Both the position numbers and the translations under genes were made by a program. Positions 15,697-24,847 of a stretch of DNA of 64,000 nucleotides are shown one piece after another. Numbering within the stretch: position 1 is the first letter of the stretch; every line of letters begins with the position of its first letter. Under the pieces are notes generated by a model. That model was given only the letters and a program-made list of their open reading frames with translations. It was not told the origin of the DNA and ran no database searches. The stretch is from JAPHTQ01 sp050295975 (GTDB taxonomy: Bacteria; Pseudomonadota; Gammaproteobacteria; Thiohalomonadales; Thiohalomonadaceae): assembly GCA_050295975.1 (NCBI GenBank), contig JBNKQR010000010.1:1-64000 (forward strand). The letters run 5' to 3'.

Positions 15697-18195
15697 ATGC
15701 AACACACCTCACACATCGCCGATCTGGTCGGTGGCATTGTCGCCCTGCTGATAATTGCAGTGGCGACCCTGGCGCTATCAAAGAAATTGCGCCTGCCTTC
15801 TACGGTCATCCTTGTAATAATGGGAATCGCCCTCGCCCAGCTTACAGGCAGCGCAGGCTACAGCGTCCCGATACTGCAAGAGCTGAAAATCTCGCCTGAT
15901 CTCATCCTCTACGTCTTCCTCCCGGCGCTGATCTTCGACTCGGCCCTGCACCTCAATCCCAGTTCCCTGCGCCACAACCTTGCTCCGATACTTGCACTGG
16001 CGGTGCCGGGCCTGTTGCTCTCCACCGGATTGATCGGCCTCATCGTCTGGGCCGCCACCCCCCTGCCCCTGAGCGGTGCATTGCTATTGGGAGCAATACT
16101 CAGTGCCACTGATCCGGTGGCGGTGGTCTCCCTGTTCCGGCAGCTAGGCGCTCCGGAGCGTCTCACAACACTGGTGGAGGGTGAAAGCCTGTTCAACGAT
16201 GCTACTGCCATCGTATTGGCACGTATCCTCATCGGCGTGATCGCCGCGGGGACGCTATCGGGGGAAACTGTTGCTACGGGGATCATCGACTTCTTTATCC
16301 TCTTCTTCGGTGGCCTGCTGGTCGGTGCGGCACTGGGGTTTGTAGTCGCCTTTGTTATCGGTCTGGTGGAATCGGACCCGCTGATCGAGATCCCCCTCAC
16401 CACTACCCTCGCCTACCTCTCCTTCCTGGTGGCAGAACGCCACTTTGAGGTCAGTGGGGTGATGGCCACGGTCGGTGCGGGGCTGGTAATCGGCGGCTGG
16501 GGTCGAATCAAGATATCTCCCTCTGTCCATCGATATCTGGAGAATTTCTGGGGCCAGATGGCGTTTGTTGCCAATGCCCTGATCTTCCTTATGCTGGGGC
16601 TGAGGGTGGAATCACAGATCCTGTGGAACTCACTCGACCAGCTTCCATGGGTGATCCTGGCGATGCTCGTTTCGAGGGCGGTCATTATCTACGGCATGAC
16701 GCCCTGGGTTAGCCGGTTGCGTGGTGGCAAACCTTTGAAACTTGCCTACCAGACCGTGATGTTCTGGGGGGGGCTACGTGGTGCCATCGCCATAGCGCTC
16801 GTGTTAAGCCTGCCACAGTTACCCTATGCAGAAACCCTCGTGGCCCTGGTGATGGGCGCGGTGCTATTTTCCCTGTTAGTGCAAGGCCTGACGATTGAAC
16901 CACTGGTCAAATGGCTGAGACTGGATCAACCGCACCTTATTGACCGCATCGTTAAACTGGAGCGGGATATGGAGACGGGCCGTCGCGCCTTTGAGCGTAT
17001 TCAGACCATACGCAACAGCGGGCTCTTCTCATCTCAGATTGCCCATAACCTCTCTCAGCAGTGCAAGTTGAATATACAGTCCGCTAAACATGATATGCGT
17101 TCTCTACGCAAACAGGGGTTAAATGCATTGGAAGAGACCGCGCTGCTGTATCTAAGGGCGCTCTCGGAAGAGAAGGTGCTGTACCAAAAGCTCTACGCTG
17201 AGGGTCACCTGAGTGAAGGAGCACTACGTGAACTGGATCTGGTACTGACGCTGCAGATCGACGCCATCCGTTTTCACGGCAATATGGAGCATATCCACTC
17301 CCATCGTCTGCACCGGTTAGTGGAACAGAAAGCCTATCGACTGTTTGATCGATTCAAACCACTTTCGCCGCTGATTGAATATTTCCGCATGCAACGCCTA
17401 ATTCGTAATTACGAAGAGATATGGGGACATCATCAGGGCAGCGCCCACGTTTTGCGCTACCTGAAAGAGATCGAACAACTGGAAGCGATCCCGGAACGGG
17501 TTATCCATCATGTTCGCGAACACTACCAACATTGGCACAACCTCTCGCGCAAACATCTGGATCAGGTCAGTGAGCAGTTCCCCGAGTTTGCCCGCTCGAT
17601 GCAGGAGCGTCTCGGCAAACGCATCATACTCCTGACAGAAGAAGAGGCCCTTCGCGGAGATCAGGAGCGTGGCTTACTACCGCTAGGTCGCAGTGAGGCA
17701 CTTCAACTCGATATAGAGCATCAACTCAATATGTTACGTGGTCAGACTGTTAAAAAACTCTCTATTGATGCAGAACAACTACTACATAGTGTCCCACTAT
17801 TTCACAGCCTTGATAACGAGTCGATACGTCAGGCAGCAGGGATGTTATGTAAACACACTTTCGCTAGTGGCGAGGAGATCATTCGTCAGGGCGAAAAAGG
17901 CAACTCATTATTCCTCATCGCTCGCGGCGTAGTGCGTGTATTACATAGCGAAGCAGGGGAACACAGAAACATGGGGACACTAATGGCCGGAGACTTCTTC
18001 GGTGAAATGGCGCTGATGCAACATGAGTCTCGTAACGCAACCATTCTCACTGTTACACCTTGTCAACTCTATGAGCTTAAGCGGGATGACTTAGAAAAAC
18101 TAATGCAGGAAAATGAGTGTTTGCGTGAAACGTTGGAGATGACTGACAAGAAGCGTCGAGAAGAGATGACCCCAAAACATCATCAAACTCATTAG
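15697..18195 (+). CDS. CPA1-type sodium/proton antiporter with C-terminal cyclic-nucleotide-binding domain
   Basis: An 832-residue inner-membrane cation/proton exchanger. Residues 1-410 hold about a dozen hydrophobic helices with the CPA1 motifs SATDPVAVV (D139) and EGESLFNDATAIV (N167-D168), the likely ion site. A soluble helical linker (about 420-690) leads to a cyclic-nucleotide-binding fold (about 695-810), whose phosphate cassette FGEMALMQHESRNATI keeps the Glu and Arg that bind a cyclic nucleotide. It stands alone, divergent from carA and convergent with recJ. Transport is probably gated by a second messenger. The ion and the nucleotide cannot be read from sequence. Confidence 0.88.
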   Translation: MQHTSHIADLVGGIVALLIIAVATLALSKKLRLPSTVILVIMGIALAQLTGSAGYSVPILQELKISPDLILYVFLPALIFDSALHLNPSSLRHNLAPILALAVPGLLLSTGLIGLIVWAATPLPLSGALLLGAILSATDPVAVVSLFRQLGAPERLTTLVEGESLFNDATAIVLARILIGVIAAGTLSGETVATGIIDFFILFFGGLLVGAALGFVVAFVIGLVESDPLIEIPLTTTLAYLSFLVAERHFEVSGVMATVGAGLVIGGWGRIKISPSVHRYLENFWGQMAFVANALIFLMLGLRVESQILWNSLDQLPWVILAMLVSRAVIIYGMTPWVSRLRGGKPLKLAYQTVMFWGGLRGAIAIALVLSLPQLPYAETLVALVMGAVLFSLLVQGLTIEPLVKWLRLDQPHLIDRIVKLERDMETGRRAFERIQTIRNSGLFSSQIAHNLSQQCKLNIQSAKHDMRSLRKQGLNALEETALLYLRALSEEKVLYQKLYAEGHLSEGALRELDLVLTLQIDAIRFHGNMEHIHSHRLHRLVEQKAYRLFDRFKPLSPLIEYFRMQRLIRNYEEIWGHHQGSAHVLRYLKEIEQLEAIPERVIHHVREHYQHWHNLSRKHLDQVSEQFPEFARSMQERLGKRIILLTEEEALRGDQERGLLPLGRSEALQLDIEHQLNMLRGQTVKKLSIDAEQLLHSVPLFHSLDNESIRQAAGMLCKHTFASGEEIIRQGEKGNSLFLIARGVVRVLHSEAGEHRNMGTLMAGDFFGEMALMQHESRNATILTVTPCQLYELKRDDLEKLMQENECLRETLEMTDKKRREEMTPKHHQTH

Positions 18196-18311
18196 AAAAA
18201 TGAGAGAAGGCATTCAGTATTGGCTCGAAATTGTCACATGCACTGCGAGATGTGTAAATGCCAATCAGGTGTGCGTTTCGAACTAGGCAAACTTTGGAAA
18301 TGAATATGTGA

Positions 18312-20048
18312 TCAAATAAACGCCTCAATCATCAACTGCACACTGCGCCGTCCCTGCCATTCATTAATATCCAGCCGATAGGCGATGGTCACCTGCTGTA
18401 AGGTCTGTTGCAGTAATTCCTCATCCACATTAAAGGCGATGGCATCGACCATGCCATTACCATCGGCCCAGCGCAGTAGGAATTTCAAATGGCGTTCACC
18501 GACGACACGTTGTTCGATCACATCGAAGGTACCGTCAAACAGCGGCGCGGGAATCCCCTGTCCCCAGGGCAATAGGTTGCGTAGTTTTTCTACCAGTTCG
18601 ATATCGACAGCAGCGGAAACCAGCTCACCGTCGCTTAGCAGCACACCATGAAGATCATCTTCTGTGAGATGACGGCGCACCTCTTCATCGAATGCCTGTT
18701 TGAAGGTTTCCAGATTCGCTTCTGGCAGGCTCAAGCCAGCAGCCATGGCATGGCCGCCAAAACGATCCAGTAGATCAGGATAGCGCGATGCCACCGCATC
18801 CAGAGCATCGCGAATGTGGACACCGGGAACCGAACGGGCAGAGCCCTTGACCATCCCCTCTCCCGCCGAAGTGAAGACAATTACCGGGCGATGCACCCGG
18901 TCCTTGATCCGTGAGGCGAGAATACCGACGACACCCTGATGCCACTCAGGGTTGAAGAGACATAACCCATACGGCAGCTCCGCCTCATCATCCAGTTGCA
19001 GCCGATGCAGTTCCGCCATCGCATCATCACGCATCTCATTCTCTATGCCGCGTCGCTCGTAGTTGAGTTGATCCAGCTGTTGCGCCAGCTCACGCGCCGC
19101 TGTCATGTCATCGGTCAACAGACATTCGATACCAACACTCATATCGTGCATCCGCCCGGCCGCATTGAGGCGCGGACCAATGGCAAAACCGAGATCAGAG
19201 GCCAGCATCCTTTGAGGAGCACGGTTCGCCACCTCACACAGAGCACGGATGCCTGGGCAGCTCTGTCCACTACGGATTCGCGCCAGCCCCTGCGCCACCA
19301 GAATTCGATTGTTGTGATCCAGCGGCACCACATCGGCCACCGTACCCAGCGCCACCAGATCGAGCAGCTGCGCCAGATTGGGCTGTGTCATTCCCTGCTT
19401 TTCAAACCAGCCGCTCTCCCGCAGATGCCCACGTAGTGCCATCATCAAATAGAAGATCACCCCTACCCCGGCCAAATTCTTGCTCTGGAACACATCACCG
19501 GGCTGATTGGGATTAACGATCGCCTCAGCGGCAGGCAGTTCGCTGGGTGGGAGATGGTGATCGGTAATGAGTACACGGATACCGTGGGCCTGCGCCGCCG
19601 CCACACCGCGCAGGCTGGCGATACCATTATCCACGGTAACAATGAGGTCCGGCTTGCGCTGCGCCGCCACCTCAACGATCTCCGGGGTCAGGCCATAGCC
19701 GTACTCGAAACGATTAGGCACAAGAAAGTCGACATCATCGGTGCCGAACATCCGCAGCGCCCGCATCGCCAGCGCGGTACTGGTTGCGCCGTCTGCATCG
19801 AAATCACCAATAATCAGGATGCGCCACTGCTTCTCCAGCGCCTCAGCCAGCAGGGCCACGGCCTGCTCGACACCCTTTAGAGCAGTAAAGGGTAGGAGTT
19901 GCCCCAGAGAATGCTCCAGCTCATCAGTTGAGGTAATACCACGGCTGGCAACGATTCTGGCCAACAGGGGATGGAGGCTGGGGAACTGCTCAGGTGGCAA
20001 CTTTGGCGTATTGCGTCGGACGATTTGATGGGTGGATTGGAGAGGCAT
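18312..20048 (-). CDS. recJ: Single-stranded-DNA-specific exonuclease RecJ
   Basis: 5'-to-3' exonuclease of recombination and mismatch repair, 578 residues. The DHH-family metal motifs are intact: GDFDADGATST (D82, D84, D86), VTVDNG (D140), TDHH (163-165) and, further on, GPRLNAAGRM. The DHHA1 and OB-like C-terminal parts are present and the length is normal. It lies about 90 bases after the ApgM/RpfE-like gene on the same strand and converges with the antiporter gene. Confidence 0.98.
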   Translation of the reverse strand: MPLQSTHQIVRRNTPKLPPEQFPSLHPLLARIVASRGITSTDELEHSLGQLLPFTALKGVEQAVALLAEALEKQWRILIIGDFDADGATSTALAMRALRMFGTDDVDFLVPNRFEYGYGLTPEIVEVAAQRKPDLIVTVDNGIASLRGVAAAQAHGIRVLITDHHLPPSELPAAEAIVNPNQPGDVFQSKNLAGVGVIFYLMMALRGHLRESGWFEKQGMTQPNLAQLLDLVALGTVADVVPLDHNNRILVAQGLARIRSGQSCPGIRALCEVANRAPQRMLASDLGFAIGPRLNAAGRMHDMSVGIECLLTDDMTAARELAQQLDQLNYERRGIENEMRDDAMAELHRLQLDDEAELPYGLCLFNPEWHQGVVGILASRIKDRVHRPVIVFTSAGEGMVKGSARSVPGVHIRDALDAVASRYPDLLDRFGGHAMAAGLSLPEANLETFKQAFDEEVRRHLTEDDLHGVLLSDGELVSAAVDIELVEKLRNLLPWGQGIPAPLFDGTFDVIEQRVVGERHLKFLLRWADGNGMVDAIAFNVDEELLQQTLQQVTIAYRLDINEWQGRRSVQLMIEAFI

Positions 20049-20138
20049 AATGGAAGGGATTATTTCACTATTACTGAGTTAAAGTCACGGTGAGTGAAGT
20101 CGACGAAAAAAAACGATGGCAATACAATTGAGCACGGA

Positions 20139-21062
20139 TCACGAGCAATGACGGGAAGAAAAAAGTTTTTTCATCTTCCCCCAAATTGAGAGCAATTCTA
20201 CTAAAGGCGCAAACCACTCTCGCTCTAGTTGCTCTATCCACTCCGGTGCAAACTCATCCCTGGAGTGCGTAAAAACAATCAACTGCGCTCCCTGTTCCGA
20301 CTGGCGAATACATGGTTCAGGAATTTCTGGTACATCGTGTAAGGTGTTCCCATTCAGCAATGCCAACCCTTTCGCCATTGGCAGGTTAGTCCAAACGGAT
20401 TTCCACGGTTTTTGTTCTGATGCTTCAGGTAACACACCCGCACCCCACAACCACACACCATTAACAACACTCTCTCCCCTCTCCTCACGCTCCTGATTAA
20501 CCGGGCTGGCATGAAATAGCATCTGCATTTCATTCAGTACCCGGTGCCACTCTAAGGCATCAGGCCCTTGCGGGAGTTTGTCGTGGATCGGTTTGCCTTT
20601 TACTACATGCAGTGGCGTGGTGCGAATATTGGGTTGCTCAGGGATATGCAGATACCAACGTGTGGACGTGTGTTGCACAAACTCCCAGCCATCTTCCTTG
20701 TAGAGATTATTCAGTTCGGTGAGCAACTGCTGTGATTCACTCTCACTCAACGACGGCTCATCAATGGCATTCAGATAGACTCTGGACTGATCGGCGAACA
20801 GATGAACGGGGGCAGCACAGAGCCAGACACCTTCCGGCTTCTCTCCGGTTTGCGCATAACGACTGAGTGCGCCCACTGGCACATCACGCTCTGTTGATTG
20901 CGGTTGAGAAAAAAGATCCATCAGGGTGCGCTCATATCCGACATGCACATCGCTACGATAGTAGCCACGGGCCATCAGTTTTTTGAGTGCGGGCAGATTT
21001 GGTGCAGGATCAGGGAGATGATCGAGCAGGCCGGGAATAAGCAGAGTGATGGATTTGGCCAT
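20139..21062 (-). CDS. ApgM/RpfE-type protein of unknown function
   Basis: A 307-residue soluble protein resembling the group often annotated as cofactor-independent phosphoglycerate mutase-like or RpfE-type regulatory protein. Shared features are the N-terminal ITLLIPGLLDHLPDP, the central NEMQMLLHASPVN, and VVNGVWLWGAGVLPE followed by a TNLPMAKGLALLNG stretch. The metal-binding Asp/Ser residues expected of an active phosphoglycerate mutase are not obvious. It sits between thrC and recJ, a position this group often occupies. The role is unknown. Naming is from memory of the family, not from a search. Confidence 0.6.
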   Translation of the reverse strand: MAKSITLLIPGLLDHLPDPAPNLPALKKLMARGYYRSDVHVGYERTLMDLFSQPQSTERDVPVGALSRYAQTGEKPEGVWLCAAPVHLFADQSRVYLNAIDEPSLSESESQQLLTELNNLYKEDGWEFVQHTSTRWYLHIPEQPNIRTTPLHVVKGKPIHDKLPQGPDALEWHRVLNEMQMLFHASPVNQEREERGESVVNGVWLWGAGVLPEASEQKPWKSVWTNLPMAKGLALLNGNTLHDVPEIPEPCIRQSEQGAQLIVFTHSRDEFAPEWIEQLEREWFAPLVELLSIWGKMKKLFSSRHCS

Positions 21063-21112
21063 GGCTTGTTTGGATTATGGCCTACGCCGATATCGTGGTG
21101 AGGAGTGAGTTC

Positions 21113-21139
21113 GCCGCACCAGCGCTATGCCGGTGCGGC
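21113..21139 (-). other. Hairpin after thrC
   Basis: Perfect eight-base arms GCCGCACC and GGTGCGGC with an 11-base loop lie just past the thrC stop on the minus strand. No T-run follows, so it may protect the 3' end of the message or slow polymerase before the next gene rather than end transcription. Confidence 0.45.
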
Positions 21140-21146
21140 CAAACAA

Positions 21147-22232
21147 TCACTTTGCCATGTTGTCGAGGATCGATTTCTTCACCGCATCCAGTGTGGCGTC
21201 GATGGTGAAGACTCCCTCGTCCTTACATTGAGCGATGGCGGTGTCTGGATCTTTCAAGCCGTTACCGGTAAGGGTGCAGACGATCTTGGAGCCTTCCGGG
21301 ATCTTGCCGGACTTGATGTCACGCATGGCACCCGCCAGTGAGGTAGCGGAAGCCGGCTCGCAGAAGACGCCCTCTTTCTGTGCCAGCATTTTCTGTGCGG
21401 CGAGGATCTCTTCGTCGGTGCACTCGTCGAACCAGCCGCCGGAATCTTTTTGCACATTCCACGCCTTGTCCCAGGATTGCGGGTGACCAATGCGGATCGC
21501 GGTGGCGACGGTCTCTGGATTGTCGACCATAGCACCGCGCATGAACGGTGCGGCACCAGTGGCCTGATAACCGACCATTTTTGGAGCGCTGCTAACGATA
21601 CCGCTATCACGATATTCGCTGTATCCCATCCAGTGGGCAGTGATATTACCCGCATTACCAACCGGGATGCAGTGGTAGTCCGGCGCTGCGCCCAGCTCTT
21701 CCACAATTTCAAAGGCGGCAGTCTTCTGCCCTTGCAGGCGGAAGGGGTTGATGGAGTTCACGATGGTCACCGGTGCATGTTCAGCGACTTGCTTCACCAG
21801 ACTCATACCTTCGTCGAAGTTACCGCGAATTTGCAGGGTGGTGGCACCGTACATCATCGCCTGGGCCAGTTTACCCATGGCGATCTTGCCTTCTGGAATT
21901 AAGACATAAGCTTTAATTCCGGCACGTGAGGCATAGGCTGCTGCTGCTGCTGAGGTGTTGCCGGTAGAGGCGCAGATGATCGCTTTCGAGCCCTCTTCCA
22001 CTGCCTTGGTTACTGCCATGGTCATACCACGGTCTTTAAATGAACCGGTGGGATTGAGGCCTTCGTATTTCACGTAGATATCCACTTCCTTGCCCAACAT
22101 CTTTGGAATGTTGTGCAGGCGGATCAGCGGGGTGTTGCCCTCGCCGAGGGAGATGATACGGGTATCATCGTGCACCGGCAGGCGGTCACGGTAACGGTCA
22201 ATCAATCCGGTGTAGCGGGTACGAAAAGGCAT
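21147..22232 (-). CDS. thrC: Threonine synthase
   Basis: PLP enzyme converting O-phosphohomoserine to threonine, 361 residues, the short class found in Pseudomonas and Gram-positives. The PLP lysine is K66 in NPTGSFKDRGM, and a glycine-rich phosphate loop PVGNAGNITAHW follows near residue 190. It lies 18 bases after hom in one transcript with the two alanine aminotransferases. No homoserine kinase is visible in the window. Confidence 0.97.
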   Translation of the reverse strand: MPFRTRYTGLIDRYRDRLPVHDDTRIISLGEGNTPLIRLHNIPKMLGKEVDIYVKYEGLNPTGSFKDRGMTMAVTKAVEEGSKAIICASTGNTSAAAAAYASRAGIKAYVLIPEGKIAMGKLAQAMMYGATTLQIRGNFDEGMSLVKQVAEHAPVTIVNSINPFRLQGQKTAAFEIVEELGAAPDYHCIPVGNAGNITAHWMGYSEYRDSGIVSSAPKMVGYQATGAAPFMRGAMVDNPETVATAIRIGHPQSWDKAWNVQKDSGGWFDECTDEEILAAQKMLAQKEGVFCEPASATSLAGAMRDIKSGKIPEGSKIVCTLTGNGLKDPDTAIAQCKDEGVFTIDATLDAVKKSILDNMAK

Positions 22233-22250
22233 ATCTCTTCCTCAATCAAA

Positions 22251-23561
22251 TCAATTCAGTTGCTCGACGCGAATACGGGTCACGTCGCCAAAAATACTTT
22301 CCAGTTTTTCAAAGCGTGCCAGCGCCTGCAACATCTGCTTCTCCTTTACCACGCGGGTGAGGAAGATGATGTTGACCAGGGTTTCGCCCTCAGCCGGTTC
22401 ACGCTGAATCAGCGCCTCGATGCTGATATCCAGTTCGGCGAAGATGGCGGTGAGTTCGGCCAGCACGCCGGGGCGATCCACCACCTGCATGCGAAGGTAG
22501 AAGGCGGTCTCCACCTCCTCCATCGGCAGTAGATGGAAATCTTCCAGTTTGTCCGGTTGGAAGGCCAGATGGGGCACGCGCGATTGCGGTTCGCAATCGA
22601 GTGAGCGAGCCACGTCGATCAAATCGGCCACTACTGCTGAAGCAGTTGGCTCAGCACCGGCACCGGCGCCGTAATAGAGGGTCGGCCCGACCGCATCGCC
22701 GTGGACCAGTACCGCGTTCATGACCCCATCGACGTTGGCAAGTAGACGACTCTTCGGTATCAGGGTGGGATGAACCCGCATTTCGATCCCCTGTACCGTA
22801 CGGCGCGCGATACCCAGATGCTTGATGCTGTATCCCAGCTCATCGGCTACTGCCACATCATCGCGGGTAATACGTGAGATACCCTCGGTGTGAACGGCTT
22901 CAAAATTGAGCGGCATACCAAAGGCGATGGAACCGAGAATGGTCAGCTTGTGCGCCGCATCGATCCCTTCTACGTCAAAGGTTGGATCGGCTTCAGCGTA
23001 ACCGAGACGTTGTGCTTCGGCCAATACATCACCGAAGTCACGAGCCTCGTCACGCATCGCGGTCAGAATAAAGTTTCCGGTACCGTTGATTATCCCCGCC
23101 AACCAGTCAATGCTGTTAGCCGAAAGACCCTCGCGGATCGACTTGATGATGGGGATACCACCGGCTACCGCCGCCTCAAAGGCGATCATCACGCTCTTCT
23201 CGTGGGCCGCGTCGAAAATCTCGTTGCCGTGTTTGGCAATCAGCGCCTTGTTGGCAGTGACCACGTGCTTACCGTTGTTGATTGCGCGCATCACCATTTC
23301 GTGGGCAAGGGTATCACCGCCGATCAATTCGACCACAACATCCACTTCCGGATTGTCGACAACTTCGACTGGATTGGTGGTTAACTGGATATCGCCCGTG
23401 TCGCAGATGCGTGGCTTGTCCAGGTCACGCGCTGAGGCGTGCACGATCTCAATAGCACGACCTGCACGACGAGCGATTTCGTCCGCGTTGCGTTGCAGTA
23501 CGTTGACGGTACCGCCGCCGACGGTGCCCAGTCCCAGCAATCCAATTTTTACAGCGTTCAT
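22251..23561 (-). CDS. hom: Homoserine dehydrogenase
   Basis: Reduces aspartate semialdehyde to homoserine for threonine and methionine, 436 residues, monofunctional. The nucleotide-binding motif GLLGLGTVGGG is at residues 7-17, the catalytic domain contains GTGNFILT and AEADPTFDVEG, and a C-terminal ACT domain (about 353-430, VVDRPGVLAELTAIF) implies feedback control, probably by threonine. It lies 32 bases after alaA and 18 before thrC. Confidence 0.97.
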   Translation of the reverse strand: MNAVKIGLLGLGTVGGGTVNVLQRNADEIARRAGRAIEIVHASARDLDKPRICDTGDIQLTTNPVEVVDNPEVDVVVELIGGDTLAHEMVMRAINNGKHVVTANKALIAKHGNEIFDAAHEKSVMIAFEAAVAGGIPIIKSIREGLSANSIDWLAGIINGTGNFILTAMRDEARDFGDVLAEAQRLGYAEADPTFDVEGIDAAHKLTILGSIAFGMPLNFEAVHTEGISRITRDDVAVADELGYSIKHLGIARRTVQGIEMRVHPTLIPKSRLLANVDGVMNAVLVHGDAVGPTLYYGAGAGAEPTASAVVADLIDVARSLDCEPQSRVPHLAFQPDKLEDFHLLPMEEVETAFYLRMQVVDRPGVLAELTAIFAELDISIEALIQREPAEGETLVNIIFLTRVVKEKQMLQALARFEKLESIFGDVTRIRVEQLN

Positions 23562-23593
23562 GACAACCCTTGTGTTTACGTGTTAGCGGCGCC

Positions 23594-24847
23594 TCAGGCG
23601 TGGCGCTTGCGATAGTGATCAAGAAAACGTTCGATACGACTGACCGCCTCGGTCAGGTCATCGCCGTTGGGCAAAAAGACCATGCGGAAGTGGTCCGGCT
23701 CTATCCAGTTGAACCCAGTGCCCTGTACCACCAGCACCTTTTCGTCCTTCAACAGATCCAGCACGAACTGTTGATCATTGGCGATAGGATACATCTTCGG
23801 GTCTAGCCGGGGGAACAGGTAGAGCGCCGCAGAGGGTTTTACACAGCTAACGCCGGGTAGAGAATTGATCATCTCCCAGGCGGTATCACGCTGGCGACGC
23901 AGACGTCCACCCTCCGCCACCAGTTCGTCGATGCTCTGGTAGCCGCCCAATGCGGTTTGAATAGCAAACTGTCCCGGCACGTTGGAGCAGAGGCGCATGG
24001 AGGAGAGGATATCCAACCCTTCTATATAGTCGCGGGCATGCTCCTGTTCACCGGAGACCACCATCCAACCTGCGCGATAACCGCAGGCACGGTAGTTCTT
24101 CGACAGGCCGTTAAAGGTCACACACAGCACATCTTCAGCCAGTGAGGCGATGGAAGTGTGACTGGCGCCGTCGTAGAGCATCTTGTCGTAGATCTCGTCG
24201 GCGTAAATAATCAGCTGATGCTGACGGGCGATCTCGACCAGCTCTTTGAGTAAATCATCGGGATAGAGCGCACCGGTCGGGTTGTTCGGATTGATAACCA
24301 CGATGGCCCGGGTTTTATCGGTGATCTTGCCGCGGATATCGTCCAGATCCGGCAACCAGCCGCTGCCTTCATCGCAGATGTAGTGGCGCGGCTTGCCGCC
24401 ACCGAGGCTGACAGCAGCGGTCCATAGCGGGTAATCGGGGGTCGGCACCAGTACTTCGTCACCGTTCTCCAGCAAACCGTGCATCGCCAGTACGATCAAC
24501 TCTGATGCACCGTTGCCAATGTAGATATCGTCCATACCGACACCGGGAATCCCCTTGGACTGGGTGTAGTGCATGATCGCCTTGCGTGCAGCGAACAATC
24601 CCTTTGACTCTGAATAGCCAGAAGCTTGCGGCAGGTTATGGATCACGTCCTGCTGGATCTCTTCCGGAGTATCGAAACCAAACGGTGCCAGATTACCGAT
24701 ATTGAGTTTGATGATGCGATGCCCCTCCTCCTCCATCAGACGGGAGTGGGCCATCACTGGGCCACGGATGTCGTAGCAAACGTTGGCAAGCTTGGAGGAT
24801 TTCTGTATCGGGCGCATAGGTTCGGTGTCGGGTGCAGGTTTGTTCAA
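23594..24847 (-). CDS. alaA: Alanine aminotransferase AlaA
   Basis: PLP-dependent glutamate-pyruvate transaminase, 417 residues, very close in sequence to E. coli AlaA (KSSKLANVCYDIRGPV near the N-terminus). The PLP lysine is K250 in FNGLSKNY and the substrate-binding motif INPNNPTGA is near 185. The ATG at 24847 overlaps the alaC stop by four bases; the second ATG at 24817 (MRPIQKSS) lines up with the E. coli start and may be the true one. It acts with alaC in alanine synthesis. Confidence 0.95.
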   Translation of the reverse strand: MNKPAPDTEPMRPIQKSSKLANVCYDIRGPVMAHSRLMEEEGHRIIKLNIGNLAPFGFDTPEEIQQDVIHNLPQASGYSESKGLFAARKAIMHYTQSKGIPGVGMDDIYIGNGASELIVLAMHGLLENGDEVLVPTPDYPLWTAAVSLGGGKPRHYICDEGSGWLPDLDDIRGKITDKTRAIVVINPNNPTGALYPDDLLKELVEIARQHQLIIYADEIYDKMLYDGASHTSIASLAEDVLCVTFNGLSKNYRACGYRAGWMVVSGEQEHARDYIEGLDILSSMRLCSNVPGQFAIQTALGGYQSIDELVAEGGRLRRQRDTAWEMINSLPGVSCVKPSAALYLFPRLDPKMYPIANDQQFVLDLLKDEKVLVVQGTGFNWIEPDHFRMVFLPNGDDLTEAVSRIERFLDHYRKRHA

